A DNA stretch of 39,146 nt from CAWHPS01 sp963831235 (GCA_963831235.1 CAWHPS010000018.1:1-39146); one strand, 5' to 3'. Counted from the stretch's first letter, positions 1 to 10,334 are shown. The notes: generated by a model from the sequence alone, not told the origin. Translations and numbers: made by a program.

Positions 1-440
1 CCGCGATCGGCGTCGTCTTTATTTATAAATACGGTGAAAAACTTACGGTCAGCTGGAGTGGTATTGATTTCATTAAACAGGCTATTCCGGATATGATATT
101 GAGCCATGATGATTCCACTAATATCAGCGAAAAAAACATGATACCGATGCCAAAGACTTTTGCTATAAAAGCTTTCCCAAATCCATTTGCATCATTCTCG
201 GATATACAATTAGCAGTTCCACATGTTAGTGATAATCTTTCTCAACCTTTTTCAGTACGGATATTTGATTTGCATGGTAGATTGGTTCGCACACTCTTTA
301 ATAAATCACTGAAACCAGGTTATTTTACAATACGGTTCAGTAAACAGGAAAATGGATCATCGCTTGTAAACGGGGTCTATTTATGCCAGATAAAGGGAAA
401 TAAAATAAATCAAACATTGAAATTGTTGAAGATCAGGTAA
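1..440 (+). CDS. C-terminal part of a secreted protein with a T9SS-type/FlgD-like sorting domain (5' end outside window)
   Basis: The frame is open from base 3, so this is the 3' end of a longer gene. The last ~90 residues carry the pattern of a type IX secretion C-terminal domain: a FPNPF motif after a linker, then IFDLHGRLVRTL, then NGVYLCQIKG and a basic, hydrophobic end. In this family the domain directs outer-membrane export and is usually cleaved by PorU. That fits the PorU-like gene at 4742-9610. Nothing can be said about the catalytic part, which lies outside the window. A FlgD-like Ig fold with no export role is the alternative reading. Confidence 0.75.
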   Translation, partial: AIGVVFIYKYGEKLTVSWSGIDFIKQAIPDMILSHDDSTNISEKNMIPMPKTFAIKAFPNPFASFSDIQLAVPHVSDNLSQPFSVRIFDLHGRLVRTLFNKSLKPGYFTIRFSKQENGSSLVNGVYLCQIKGNKINQTLKLLKIR

Positions 441-445
441 ATCAG

Positions 446-555
446 AGTTAATAGTTAAGAGTTAAAAGTGAAGAATGAAAACCATAAAGCAAAATAAATA
501 CGCCAGATCACTTTTAACTCTTAACTATTAACTTTTAACTATCAACTATCAATTA
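446..555. repeat. Inverted arrays of a 7-bp repeat forming a 26-bp perfect stem
   Basis: Left array 446-473 is four tandem heptamers of the form AGTTAAN (last unit AGTGAAG). Right array 514-555 is six heptamers of the form TTAACTN, drifting to TCAACTA and TCAATTA. Bases 446-471 and 508-533 are perfect reverse complements (26 nt) separated by a 36-nt loop. The element fills the gap between the CTD-protein gene and the gene at 581. It could act as a transcription terminator or mRNA-stabilising hairpin, or be a small non-autonomous mobile repeat. No T-tract follows either arm, so a classical intrinsic terminator is not clear. Confidence 0.8.
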
Positions 556-580
556 CTCTTAAAATTAGGATTTTCGTATT

Positions 581-3500
581 ATGAACAAAAAAAACATCCA
601 AATTGGTGACAGCCTTTTAAAAATCAATAATGCTGAAACAACCGGTAGTTATGTCACACTCGAAGGTGAAGAATATTACAAGATAGAAAACTACCACAAG
701 ATGCCTCCCTTTTTTATGAGCATGGTAAGCAATTCTGACCACTGGATGTTTATTTCAAGCAACGGCGCTTTGACTGCAGGACGTAAAAATCCTGATCATG
801 CGATATTTCCCTATTATACTGATGATAAAATAGCCGACACTGCTGAGATAACAGGAAACAAAACCATTTTAATTGTTCAGAAAGATGGCATAACTCATCT
901 ATGGGAGCCATTTTCCTCGAAATTTGAAAACCTGTATAATGTCAAAAGGAATTTATATAAAAATACATACGGCAACAAACTGATCTTTGAAGAAATAAAC
1001 CTTGATTTGGAATTGAGTTTTACCTATGGTTGGTACAATTCAGAAAAATATGGTTTTATAAAAAAATCTTCTCTAAAAAATCATGGCAAACAACTGCTCA
1101 ACATTGAGCTGGTTGATGGTGTGCAGAATATTCTGCCTTTTGGAGTTGAACGAATACTGCAGAACAGGTTAAGCACTTTAGTTGAAGCTTATAAAAAAAA
1201 TGAATTGATTGTTGAAAGCGGGATAGGCATTTACTCTTTAAGCTCAATTATTACAGACAAGGCCGAGCCGAGTGAAGCCTTGATGGCCACAACAGTTTGG
1301 TCAACCGGCATGGTTGGTTCAAAAAAGCTTATATCTTCGCGTCAACTTGATAATTTCAGGAAAGGACTGGAAGTATTTCAGGAGGAAGACATAAGGGCCG
1401 CAAGGGGAGCTTATTTCGACGTCGTTTCTTATGACCTGAAAGCTGGAGACTCAAAAACCTGGTTTCTGGTTATCGAGTCATGCCAGGACATTGTCAAAAT
1501 TATAACCTTGCAGGATTTTCTAAATAAAACTTCTAAACCTGAATTATTATTAACAGAAGATATTAATCTTGGCACCGAAAATCTGATTAAAATTGTTGCC
1601 AATGCAGATGGGCTCCAAATAACCGAGGATGTTCTCACAAGTTCTCGCCATTTTTCCAATGTACTGTTTAATATAATGCGCGGCGGAATATTTGATGATA
1701 ACTATACCATTGATAAGAGCGATTTTGCCTGTTATATAAAACAATTCAACAAAGCACTTGCAGCAAAATACCAGGCATTAATTAATCTGCTTGACAATAA
1801 ATTAAAATGTGGGGAGCTTCTGCAAAAAATAGATGCTATTGGTAATGCTGATCTGCTCCGGCTAAGTTACGAATATCTACCTTTGACTTTCAGCCGCCGT
1901 CATGGCGATCCAAGCAGACCCTGGAATATATTCTCAATTGATATTAAAAACGAGGATGGTTCAAAGTTCCTTTTTTACCAGGGTAACTGGCGTGATATAT
2001 TTCAGAATTGGGAATCCTTAAGCCTGTCTTTCCCCTGCTTTATTGAAAGCATGATCTGCAAATTCGTAAACGCTTCAACGGCCGATGGCTACAACCCCTA
2101 TCACATTTCTCGTGACGGTATTGCCTGGGAAATCATCATTCCAGATGATCCATGGTCTAATATCGGTTATTGGGGTGATCACCAGATTGTCTATCTTCTT
2201 AAATTCCTGGAAAATTCACAAAAATATCATCCTGGAAAGCTCAATGAATTTCTTGCTGAAGAGCAATTTGTCTATGCCAATGTTCCATATCGCATTAAAA
2301 CTTATGATCAGATTTTATCCAATCCAAAAAAAGCAATTGACTTCGATAATGATCTTGATGGACTCATTCAAAAAAGGGTAAAAGAGATTGGCGCTGATGG
2401 AAAACTTTTATTGGATAATAATAATGAGACCTACAAAGTAAACCTCACTGAAAAGATACTGGTTCCGCTACTCACAAAGCTCACTAATTTTATCCCGGAA
2501 GCTGGCATCTGGCTTAATACACAGCGTCCTGAGTGGAACGATGCCAACAATGCCCTGGTTGGAAATGGTGTTTCAATGGTTACACTGTATTACATGCGCA
2601 GATACATGGTTTTCTGTAAGGAATTATTTTCTCATTCCAAAGAAATAAAGCTTTCACAGGAAGTTTTGTTTTTGATCAATGAAATTACCAAAATATTTAT
2701 TGATAATGAAAAGCTTCTTACCCGCAGGATTTCCGATAAAGAACGTAAAATGATGCTTGATCTTCTTGGACAGGCAGGAAGCACCTACCGGGAGGCTATA
2801 TATAACAGGGGGTTTTGCGGAAATAAGGAAATAATATCAGCGGAAAAGCTGAAAATCTTCCTTGATATTTCGCTGGATTTTGTTGATCATTCAATTACCG
2901 CTAATAGGCGAACGGATAATCTTTTCCATTCCTACAACCTTATTAAGGTGGTAAACGGTACTGAAATCCAAATCAGGCATCTATATGAAATGCTTGAAGG
3001 TCAGGTAGCCATCTTAAGTTCCAGTTATCTTGGCGCTTCCGAAGCAATCCAGGTATTGGATGCGCTTAAAAACAGCAAAATGTTCAGAGCAGACCAGTAC
3101 AGCTATATGCTTTATCCCGACAGGCAACTCAAAAGGTTCATGGAAAAGAACAGTATTCCGGAAAACATGGTCAAAAAATCAGAATTATTTACAAAGCTTG
3201 TTAAAGATGGAAACAGACAGTTAATTCAAAAAGATGTGAAAGGCGATTTGCACTTCCATTCATCTTTTAGGAACTCCGATATCTTAAAGGATAGCCTCAA
3301 CACGTTAAAGAATGCAGGTTATAAAGAAATTGTCGAAAAAGAATATAATCTGGTACTTGATATTTATGAAACTGTTTTCGACCATCAATCTTTTACCGGC
3401 CGTTCAGGTACATTTTATGGTTATGAAGGCCTGGGTTCGATTTATTGGCACATGGTTTCAAAGCTTGTGTTGGCTATAGGTGAAAACTATTTCACGGCCT

Positions 3501-4033
3501 TTTATTCCAAAGCCGATCAGTCGGTTCTTAATAAACTCATAACCCATTTCCATGAGGCAAAGGCTGGCATGGGAGCAAAAAAAACTCCAGCTCAATATGG
3601 AGCATTTCCAACGGATCCTTATTCACATACGCCAAAAACCAAAGGTGCACAGCAACCCGGCATGACCGGACAGGTAAAGGAGGATATTCTTTCACGTTTT
3701 GTTGAATTGGGCGTGAGCGTGGAAAATGGTACCATCAGCTTTAAGCCGGGATTACTTGGGAAAGAGGAGTTTTTAGTAAAAGCTTCTGATTTTGCATTTT
3801 ATGATCAGAGCGGAATTAAGAAAAACATTAATCTTATCCCCGGCACATTGGCCTTTACATTTTGTCAGGTTCCCATAATATACAAATCAGGTTCTGCTGA
3901 TTTAATTGAGATTAAGATAAAAGATCAAAAGAGTTTTACATTAAAAGGGAATACGATTGATGCGGCATGGAGTAAAAAGATATTTGACCGTGATGGAGAA
4001 ATTGAATCCATCATGGTTTCATTAATTTGCTGA
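581..4033 (+). CDS. Large cytoplasmic protein, cellobiose-phosphorylase-like (GH94/GH36-type fold suspected)
   Basis: The 1150-residue protein has no signal peptide or membrane segment. The N-terminal third is beta-rich and contains SSNGALTAGRKNPDHAIFPY, a pattern I associate with large glycoside-phosphorylase-like proteins that have an N-terminal beta-sandwich. The central part has RRHGDPSRPWN, YQGNWRDIFQNWE, DGYNPY and IGYWGDHQIVYLLK, rich in Trp, Asp and Glu as expected of an (alpha/alpha)6 carbohydrate-binding barrel. This is family resemblance from memory, and I cannot name the substrate or catalytic acid. The Shine-Dalgarno is weak (TTAGGA about 12 nt upstream). Its end overlaps the convergent rsmI gene by 12 bases. 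Confidence 0.6.
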   Translation: MNKKNIQIGDSLLKINNAETTGSYVTLEGEEYYKIENYHKMPPFFMSMVSNSDHWMFISSNGALTAGRKNPDHAIFPYYTDDKIADTAEITGNKTILIVQKDGITHLWEPFSSKFENLYNVKRNLYKNTYGNKLIFEEINLDLELSFTYGWYNSEKYGFIKKSSLKNHGKQLLNIELVDGVQNILPFGVERILQNRLSTLVEAYKKNELIVESGIGIYSLSSIITDKAEPSEALMATTVWSTGMVGSKKLISSRQLDNFRKGLEVFQEEDIRAARGAYFDVVSYDLKAGDSKTWFLVIESCQDIVKIITLQDFLNKTSKPELLLTEDINLGTENLIKIVANADGLQITEDVLTSSRHFSNVLFNIMRGGIFDDNYTIDKSDFACYIKQFNKALAAKYQALINLLDNKLKCGELLQKIDAIGNADLLRLSYEYLPLTFSRRHGDPSRPWNIFSIDIKNEDGSKFLFYQGNWRDIFQNWESLSLSFPCFIESMICKFVNASTADGYNPYHISRDGIAWEIIIPDDPWSNIGYWGDHQIVYLLKFLENSQKYHPGKLNEFLAEEQFVYANVPYRIKTYDQILSNPKKAIDFDNDLDGLIQKRVKEIGADGKLLLDNNNETYKVNLTEKILVPLLTKLTNFIPEAGIWLNTQRPEWNDANNALVGNGVSMVTLYYMRRYMVFCKELFSHSKEIKLSQEVLFLINEITKIFIDNEKLLTRRISDKERKMMLDLLGQAGSTYREAIYNRGFCGNKEIISAEKLKIFLDISLDFVDHSITANRRTDNLFHSYNLIKVVNGTEIQIRHLYEMLEGQVAILSSSYLGASEAIQVLDALKNSKMFRADQYSYMLYPDRQLKRFMEKNSIPENMVKKSELFTKLVKDGNRQLIQKDVKGDLHFHSSFRNSDILKDSLNTLKNAGYKEIVEKEYNLVLDIYETVFDHQSFTGRSGTFYGYEGLGSIYWHMVSKLVLAIGENYFTAFYSKADQSVLNKLITHFHEAKAGMGAKKTPAQYGAFPTDPYSHTPKTKGAQQPGMTGQVKEDILSRFVELGVSVENGTISFKPGLLGKEEFLVKASDFAFYDQSGIKKNINLIPGTLAFTFCQVPIIYKSGSADLIEIKIKDQKSFTLKGNTIDAAWSKKIFDRDGEIESIMVSLIC

Positions 4034-4735
4034 ATCCTGAGATTGGGCCATTGAGGAATTCCTTCCGGCCATACGAAGATTGAACATTACCACAAACTCG
4101 CCCCTGATCTTTTCTTTTTCAAGGGTAGCCATCACAGAGCTTGCCTTGTCCCTGTAGAAAGTTTCATGCATTTTGGTAAGCTCCCTCGCAATCACAACAG
4201 GAATATCGCCAAGAACCTCGATTATATCTTTCAGAGTTTTGAGTATCCTGTAAGGACTTTCGTAAAAAATGATTGTCCGGTCATCGTTTACAAGGGCTGA
4301 AAGTCTATCCCTGCGGCGTTTTTCTTTTGGTGGCAGAAAGTTTTCAAATGCAAAGCGGTCAGTGGGAAGGCCTGATGCCACAAGGGCTGCGAGCATGGCT
4401 GATGGCCCAGGAACAGGTATTACCTGGATTCCATTTGAGATTGAGGTCTTAACGAGGTGATAAGATGGGTCTGCTATGCCTGGAGTACCAGCATCCGAGA
4501 TGACTGCAATGGATTTCCCCTCCTTAAGGAGCAGCAGAAGTTCAGTTACACGGCGTTCCTTGTTAAAATCATGGTAACTCACAACCCGAGCATGAATTCC
4601 GAAACGTGAAAACAACACCTGTGAATGGCGCGTATCTTCGGCTGCTATGACATCAGCTGATTTAAGTACGGTGATCGCGCGTTCTGTCATGTCCGAAAGG
4701 TTTCCAATGGGTGTGCTTACTATGTATAATGGCAT
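4022..4735 (-). CDS. rsmI: 16S rRNA (cytidine1402-2'-O)-methyltransferase RsmI
   Basis: This SAM-dependent tetrapyrrole-methylase-fold enzyme 2'-O-methylates C1402 of 16S rRNA. Diagnostic segments are all present: STPIGNLSDMTERA near the N-terminus, AAEDTRHS, ISDAGTPGIADP, GPSAMLAALVASGLP, FLPPKEKRRRDRL and FYESPYRI, ending with ELTKMHET. At 237 residues it is shorter than the ~285-residue E. coli protein because the C-terminal extension is missing, which is common. It is the last gene of the minus-strand operon, starting 6 bases after the PorU-like gene. The C-terminus overlaps the opposing gene at 581-4033 by 12 bases. Confidence 0.95.
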   Translation of the reverse strand: MPLYIVSTPIGNLSDMTERAITVLKSADVIAAEDTRHSQVLFSRFGIHARVVSYHDFNKERRVTELLLLLKEGKSIAVISDAGTPGIADPSYHLVKTSISNGIQVIPVPGPSAMLAALVASGLPTDRFAFENFLPPKEKRRRDRLSALVNDDRTIIFYESPYRILKTLKDIIEVLGDIPVVIARELTKMHETFYRDKASSVMATLEKEKIRGEFVVMFNLRMAGRNSSMAQSQDSAN

Positions 4736-4741
4736 GGAAAA

Positions 4742-7700
4742 TCAGCGCCCCTCGGCCTTGGAGATTTTGTGGATTTGTTCGATTGAACGGTCCCTGTTTT
4801 TGACCGTAAGCTTCAAATAATATGTACCGTTGCTTATCTTGCGGCCCCTATCGTCTTTTGCATCCCATAGCACCTCGTTGTAACCTATCACATTTTTGAG
4901 GGTTATGCTTTTTATCATTCTTCCTGAAAGTGTGTAGATTAACATTTCCACGTCAGCATCATCTGTTATTGTGAATGCGAATCGGGTCTGGGTCCCGAAG
5001 GGGTTCGGATGATTCGCGAATGATTTAATCGAGAGATCAGAGCCGAGCTGATATCCGAACCGAGCAGTATCTGAGGCATTGCCGTTTATGTCTGATGAAA
5101 GGACATAAAGTGAATCTTGCCCCTGTTTGGACGGCCTGAAGGATATATTGACATCATGGGTGGTGCCCGCATAGCACATTGAATAGCGATCCCTGGGAAG
5201 CAATTCGCCTCCTGAAAGAAAGATTTTAATTGTAGCTGTATCAACAGCGCTTTCATCCTGAATGTAGATGTCAATGGGCGTTCGGAGCGGTATGAAGTCC
5301 TTGTAAGATAGAACGCGCCCATTCACCGATGCAATGGTAACAGGCCCGGCTGCATCAAGTTTGATGCCCGGTATAAGCCTTTTTCCTGGACCGGTTATAA
5401 GCGTTACAGAAGAGTCCATGGTGTCGATAACCGCATCTTTCCATCTCCAAAGATTAAGAAGTGTGTCCCAGGAATAAAATCCATATATGGGCCGGACTGA
5501 ATTTAAGGTTCTCTGTTTGGAGAGCTTTTCAGGTGAATATTTATATGATACGGTTAAAAGCGAGTCATATCCCGCAAAAGCAGCTTCAGTCATTATTGTG
5601 AAATCATAACGTGGAAGTGAATCAGCATCGCGAGGCCTGCAATAAGCCTGGAGAGGAGAGAGCGGGCAAGGGTTCTCTTTCAGGAATACCGGACGATTTA
5701 AAGACATGGAATCTATATTGTCCACGGTCATATATAGACTCAGAGTGTCCGTTATCCTCTTTGTGCGCACGGTTATTCCCTTGAATGGTGCAGTAAGCAC
5801 ACTGTCAATCCGGTTCAGTGTGGTACCGTTCATTCCGAAATAAGCCGTGGCAGAATTGTTTCCTTCATCACTTTCAATTATCGCGTTATCGTTGTCCAGA
5901 GTCATACGTATTTTAATAAACCCGTTTACCTCAAGCGGGGCTTCAATGGAGTCCATGCTGCGGCTTGGCAGAATTGAAAGATAAGGGACGGAAATAATCT
6001 GCGTATCGTTTAATATCCGGCTTATTGAAAATGGTTTTGATGTGGTCTCCCCGTAATTGAGAAAACGGGCCCTTGCAATCAGCTTGCCGTTGATTGCAAG
6101 CGATATCTTGTTAGCGCCAGGGAAACACAAGTCCGGCGGGGCCTTGATTGGAAGATAATAGAATTTCCTATAAACACGCCGTGTGTTGTCTTGTGTTCGG
6201 TATATGACTGTGATGCTGTAGGAAAGTCCACGCTTTAATCCGAAAATATCATTGCTTATGTCAATACCGGTTTCAGTACTGAACCGGAAAGGCTGTATCG
6301 TATCAACAGGGTTTATCCTTTTCATCATTACAATGTTGCCAAGCGTATCCCTGCCGGAAAGATATAAATATGACGTATCCGCCTCCCATGACGCGTATGC
6401 AGTATCTACCAGCATGTTTCCCGGAAGGAATACCCCGCCTTCAATATATATCGAATCGCCCAGGGCGCATTTTTCCACATGTTCCGTGTCCGCTCCGCTT
6501 ATAGCATAAGGCATAGCATCAGTCAATGAAATATCTGTAAGTGCGAACATGGCATCACCGGATGCTGTCTTTGAATTGTCCCAGACTAAAACCCGGGCCT
6601 GGCCGGATGAAAAAGTCTGGCCGGCCTTGAATGTTACCTTGACAGTGTCTGTTGGCCCATTGAATGTGAATGTTCTGTAAAAACTGAGCCCACCGTCATT
6701 TTTATAAATCCGGACTACTCCGCTACCGTTTGTTATGCTATCTGATCTTATTGAAAGCAAAAGCGTATCACCTGCGGCAAGGCTGGGGTTTAATGCATTC
6801 ACAAGCATTGGGATGGGCCTGTTTACCTTCATGGACGGGTCCCCCAGAAGGTTATACTGGCATATTACCGGGAAATATTGTGTTCCAAAGGATGAGATCA
6901 TTGATTGTTCTGCATTGAAGATAATATCTCCAGCAGTAACCCGATCCGGCTGTGCCGCCTCCTGCATGACAAGTGTGGACAGCAGGTAATCCGGCGTTAC
7001 AAAGGAGTGGCCTGATGCTCCATAAAATGCCGCGGACCCGCCCTGTGGCGACAACATCATGGTTTCACCAAGCGGCGTCCATTTTGAACTGAATTCGTCG
7101 AACACGGTTTCGAAGGATGCAGTAAGACAGGTCATGCTGAACACTATGGGTAAACGGGCAAGATTTACAAGCGATGCCGCGGAAGGGTTGTCCATGATGG
7201 AAGGCCTGCCATCAGACCATACACTCCCGCCCCCGTGACCGTAGAAGTTGACAAAAAGTGACCCACTGCTGAATGAGTTGCGTACCTCGGATGGGTTGCT
7301 TTGTGCGAAGAAGTATTGTGATGCAGTGTCAGCATCAACACGTCTAACGTTGAATCTGTTTCTTAATATGTTTGTTTGAAACCTGTTGTTGGCTGCTGTA
7401 AAAATTCCTTCAAATCCGCCAATTAAAAGAAAATTGTCCTTCCATAATCCCTGGTCTGATGAGCCCTCATAGGCCATTATTTTTTTCAAGGCTGCATCAA
7501 TTTCTGTGGCATTTTTACCAGGTATCCGGCCCACAGACAGATCAGGGAAAAGATCATCTCCACTAACAGTTGTAAAACGAGTATCCGCTGATGTAATCCC
7601 CCATCCATTCATCTGGACAAAATAGGTTGGTATAAGGTTTCTCAAGGGACTTTTTTTATCTGAGCCTTCGGACCCGTTTCCAAGTAAGAGCAGATAATAC

Positions 7701-9610
7701 GGTTTAGGATCAAAGCTTTCATAAGCGTATTTGACAAATGCCCTTATTGCATCAGGGTCAATTGAACCATCGCCGAATTCATCGTATATTGATTCCACAT
7801 TTGCGACAAAAGCAGTGATTCCCTGAGTTTTTTTATATTGAGCATAACTGTCAGCCTGTGAACGCATGGCTGAAGGAGTTATTATTAGAAGATGCGCTCC
7901 TTGGCCTGAGGCTTTTATTCCAGTTGATGGCTTTGCAATAAAATCTTCGGGGGAGAGAATATTCTGAGTCACAAAATATGATACAGGGCTGTTTATTATG
8001 TCGTACAGCCTGACTGTTTTATTGATAAAGGAAAAATTATTGAACCTTCTTCCGCTTATATCCCATATTTCAGGATATTTCGCCACTCCTGAAATGCTGA
8101 TAAAATAGCTCGCAGTGCCGCGAATGTTTCCGGTATCAAGTGTTATTTTCTGGGACAAACTATCAGCTAGCCCCGGAACAGCATCATAACCTACTTCTAT
8201 CCAGTTAAGATAATAGCTGTCACCAATACCATGATTTATTGAAAGCAGATTGTTGCCACCCTTAAGAAAAGGAAGATTTATTGCTGAGTTTTCTGTTTCA
8301 AAGGTCATTGCCTTCTGTCCATTAAAAGTGAGTGACCCATTGGACAAATCAACCCCTGGCCCCGGGGCAGGCTTTAGCTTTACCCCATTCAGAAAGACCT
8401 CTGATATCTTATGAACACCCTGGCTGTAACCCAGAAGACGTATTTTTATATATGCTGTTCCGGCTAATGCTGGTGCAGCATCAAGGTGGAAGTTTATCAG
8501 GCTTTGTTCAACGCTTCCCGGCATCTCCTTCCACATCCAGTAGTCATCAAGAACTTGTTCAAAATCCTGCGGACTCACGTCTGAGGAAAAGGTATTTTCG
8601 GGTGTGGACAATCGAACAACAATATCATCTTCTTCAAGATGCACTATGTTCCTGTAGTTTTCAATTGGTCTTATATTTCGATCTTCAGTGCTGAATTTGG
8701 TGGGATCATAAGGATGCACACCGAGAGAATCCATGTATTTTGGTGCACCGCTGACAAGCGGAGCACGGGACCCTGGTATGTTGTTCCAGTCAAGATAATA
8801 AGCTTTTCCAAGAGTGTATTCCGAATAATATTTTCCATTTTTCCCCTGTTCAAATGTTGCGTAAAAAAGAATCCTGTCGCCAGGTGAAAACCTGCCTTTT
8901 ATTGAAGTCTCAATGTAAATCGGGATTTCCCTTTCAGAGCTATAAAGGTGGAAATAGATCGGGTCAACACTTCCAGGCTGGAACCCAAAGGATTGAATCT
9001 GATCATAAGTTATTGCATATATCCCTTCTTTTCTTGTAAACATTTTTATCTTGGATTCAGAGGATGGATTTGAGGCAACTTTTGCAAGTGATTTTACAAC
9101 CGGAGCCCTATAAGTTAAGGAGGTTGCGTAATTTCCAATCATGCCCTTTAATGCGTTCTCAGCAAATTGGTTGTCCGCTTTTAGGCTTAAGGTTGCTTTC
9201 GCAAGAGGTGATGAATAGTTTATGCTTATTCGCGCTTCACTTGAAAGCATTGGTTTTCCATTTGAATAGGAAACCGGATAAACCCTAAACGCGGCAATAT
9301 ACGTCTGGCGTACCATTCCAGATGAAGCGAAAATACAACGTACAGGGCCCTTTGATTTGATGACAGTTATGCTCGCTATACTGGAACCTTGTGGAAGGGC
9401 GAAAGATGCTGGATAAAACGGCTCGCTTTTGATATCGCTCAAGCTTCCTGGAAGAATGGGTTTGTTTTTTTGATCTATTTCAAGTGAATCTGTAATGTTG
9501 TAGTCAAAAACAAGCACACCCCTTGAATCCTGTATGGTAGTGACACGCATGCCTGCAAGGACAATGCCAGGGAAAACCATTGATATGAAAACAAGTATTT
9601 TAATGTTCAT
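4742..9610 (-). CDS. porU: PorU-like type IX secretion C25 (gingipain-fold) cysteine protease, 1622 aa
   Basis: A signal peptide is visible at residues 1-19 (hydrophobic core ending in GIVLA). A long beta-rich N-terminal region is followed by a peptidase C25 domain at about residues 570-940. The expected catalytic pair is there: His in NFYGHGGG (~790) and Cys in FSMTCLTASFE (~827). A CARDB-like repeat sits near 1170-1260, and a FlgD-like/CTD domain with NHPNPFG closes the protein (~1530-1622). In characterised T9SS, PorU is the surface sortase that removes cargo CTDs and attaches cargo to A-LPS. This protein is much longer than the ~1160-residue P. gingivalis PorU, so it could instead be a C25 cargo protease. 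Its start lies one base after the lipoprotein stop, implying coupling. Confidence 0.8.
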   Translation of the reverse strand: MNIKILVFISMVFPGIVLAGMRVTTIQDSRGVLVFDYNITDSLEIDQKNKPILPGSLSDIKSEPFYPASFALPQGSSIASITVIKSKGPVRCIFASSGMVRQTYIAAFRVYPVSYSNGKPMLSSEARISINYSSPLAKATLSLKADNQFAENALKGMIGNYATSLTYRAPVVKSLAKVASNPSSESKIKMFTRKEGIYAITYDQIQSFGFQPGSVDPIYFHLYSSEREIPIYIETSIKGRFSPGDRILFYATFEQGKNGKYYSEYTLGKAYYLDWNNIPGSRAPLVSGAPKYMDSLGVHPYDPTKFSTEDRNIRPIENYRNIVHLEEDDIVVRLSTPENTFSSDVSPQDFEQVLDDYWMWKEMPGSVEQSLINFHLDAAPALAGTAYIKIRLLGYSQGVHKISEVFLNGVKLKPAPGPGVDLSNGSLTFNGQKAMTFETENSAINLPFLKGGNNLLSINHGIGDSYYLNWIEVGYDAVPGLADSLSQKITLDTGNIRGTASYFISISGVAKYPEIWDISGRRFNNFSFINKTVRLYDIINSPVSYFVTQNILSPEDFIAKPSTGIKASGQGAHLLIITPSAMRSQADSYAQYKKTQGITAFVANVESIYDEFGDGSIDPDAIRAFVKYAYESFDPKPYYLLLLGNGSEGSDKKSPLRNLIPTYFVQMNGWGITSADTRFTTVSGDDLFPDLSVGRIPGKNATEIDAALKKIMAYEGSSDQGLWKDNFLLIGGFEGIFTAANNRFQTNILRNRFNVRRVDADTASQYFFAQSNPSEVRNSFSSGSLFVNFYGHGGGSVWSDGRPSIMDNPSAASLVNLARLPIVFSMTCLTASFETVFDEFSSKWTPLGETMMLSPQGGSAAFYGASGHSFVTPDYLLSTLVMQEAAQPDRVTAGDIIFNAEQSMISSFGTQYFPVICQYNLLGDPSMKVNRPIPMLVNALNPSLAAGDTLLLSIRSDSITNGSGVVRIYKNDGGLSFYRTFTFNGPTDTVKVTFKAGQTFSSGQARVLVWDNSKTASGDAMFALTDISLTDAMPYAISGADTEHVEKCALGDSIYIEGGVFLPGNMLVDTAYASWEADTSYLYLSGRDTLGNIVMMKRINPVDTIQPFRFSTETGIDISNDIFGLKRGLSYSITVIYRTQDNTRRVYRKFYYLPIKAPPDLCFPGANKISLAINGKLIARARFLNYGETTSKPFSISRILNDTQIISVPYLSILPSRSMDSIEAPLEVNGFIKIRMTLDNDNAIIESDEGNNSATAYFGMNGTTLNRIDSVLTAPFKGITVRTKRITDTLSLYMTVDNIDSMSLNRPVFLKENPCPLSPLQAYCRPRDADSLPRYDFTIMTEAAFAGYDSLLTVSYKYSPEKLSKQRTLNSVRPIYGFYSWDTLLNLWRWKDAVIDTMDSSVTLITGPGKRLIPGIKLDAAGPVTIASVNGRVLSYKDFIPLRTPIDIYIQDESAVDTATIKIFLSGGELLPRDRYSMCYAGTTHDVNISFRPSKQGQDSLYVLSSDINGNASDTARFGYQLGSDLSIKSFANHPNPFGTQTRFAFTITDDADVEMLIYTLSGRMIKSITLKNVIGYNEVLWDAKDDRGRKISNGTYYLKLTVKNRDRSIEQIHKISKAEGR

Positions 9611-9611
9611 G

Positions 9612-10334
9612 TCAGAGGTTCTTCACATTGAATTTGCCGACCGCAATCCCATAAACATCGGTAACGTCCCGGACGATTATACGGACACCATAAGTTCCGT
9701 TGTCTGTGGCATCAGCTTCACTCCTGGTCTTGAGGAGCGCGATATCAACATCAAGGAATGCCCAAGTGAAATAATTTCCGGCAAGGGTTTGCGGGTGTGG
9801 ATAATATGCGATTACGGAATCATGCTTGACAATCTCCACAGTCCAATCCACTCCGCTCCGCGTGTCAATAAAATAACTCACAACAGGATGGCCGCTGCTG
9901 ATGTTTATTGATTCAATCTTAGGAGCTAAATCAACAAGGCTAATTGAATCCGGTTCCGAATACTGACTTGCGCTATCTTCAGGAGATACGGCAGTCATTC
10001 TATAGCTGAATGTATTTATGAATTCCGACAGGGTGTCGTCGATTTTCACCACATCGGAATATTCTTTTTCCTGCATTGGAATATCATGGACAAGTAATGA
10101 AAATGATCCTGCCCATGGTTCCTTTCGATAAAGCCTTAAGGTTGCATGCAGAGAATCAGTATATGTATAAAGAATCCTTATACATGGAAGAGTGTCATCT
10201 TTGGTTGTAAGGTATATACTGTCTATAACCGGCGGAAAGGGTGTTTTCCTGGGTGAATTGTATTTTGTCGGGATGCTGCAATAAAACATCAGCAGTATGC
10301 ATATTGCCAAGAAAGTGGAACATACGATCTTCAT
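9612..10334 (-). CDS. Putative lipoprotein of unknown function
   Basis: The 240-residue protein begins with a short basic end, a hydrophobic stretch and a lipobox-like LMFYC with Cys19, so lipidation and envelope location are likely. The mature part alternates hydrophobic and polar residues in beta-strand fashion, with segments such as ILYTYTDSLHATLRLYRK and FSYRMTAVSPEDSAS that resemble fibronectin-III-like or beta-sandwich modules. I do not recognise a family. It sits 4 bases downstream of ruvX and directly upstream of the PorU-like gene. Co-transcription with the protease suggests, but does not show, an accessory role in type IX secretion. Confidence 0.7.
   Translation of the reverse strand: MKIVCSTFLAICILLMFYCSIPTKYNSPRKTPFPPVIDSIYLTTKDDTLPCIRILYTYTDSLHATLRLYRKEPWAGSFSLLVHDIPMQEKEYSDVVKIDDTLSEFINTFSYRMTAVSPEDSASQYSEPDSISLVDLAPKIESINISSGHPVVSYFIDTRSGVDWTVEIVKHDSVIAYYPHPQTLAGNYFTWAFLDVDIALLKTRSEADATDNGTYGVRIIVRDVTDVYGIAVGKFNVKNL

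Noticed and set aside
8332..9288. Plus-strand ORFs opposite the PorU-like gene
   Set aside because: No family features, and they lie antisense to a gene with clear signal peptide and catalytic motifs.
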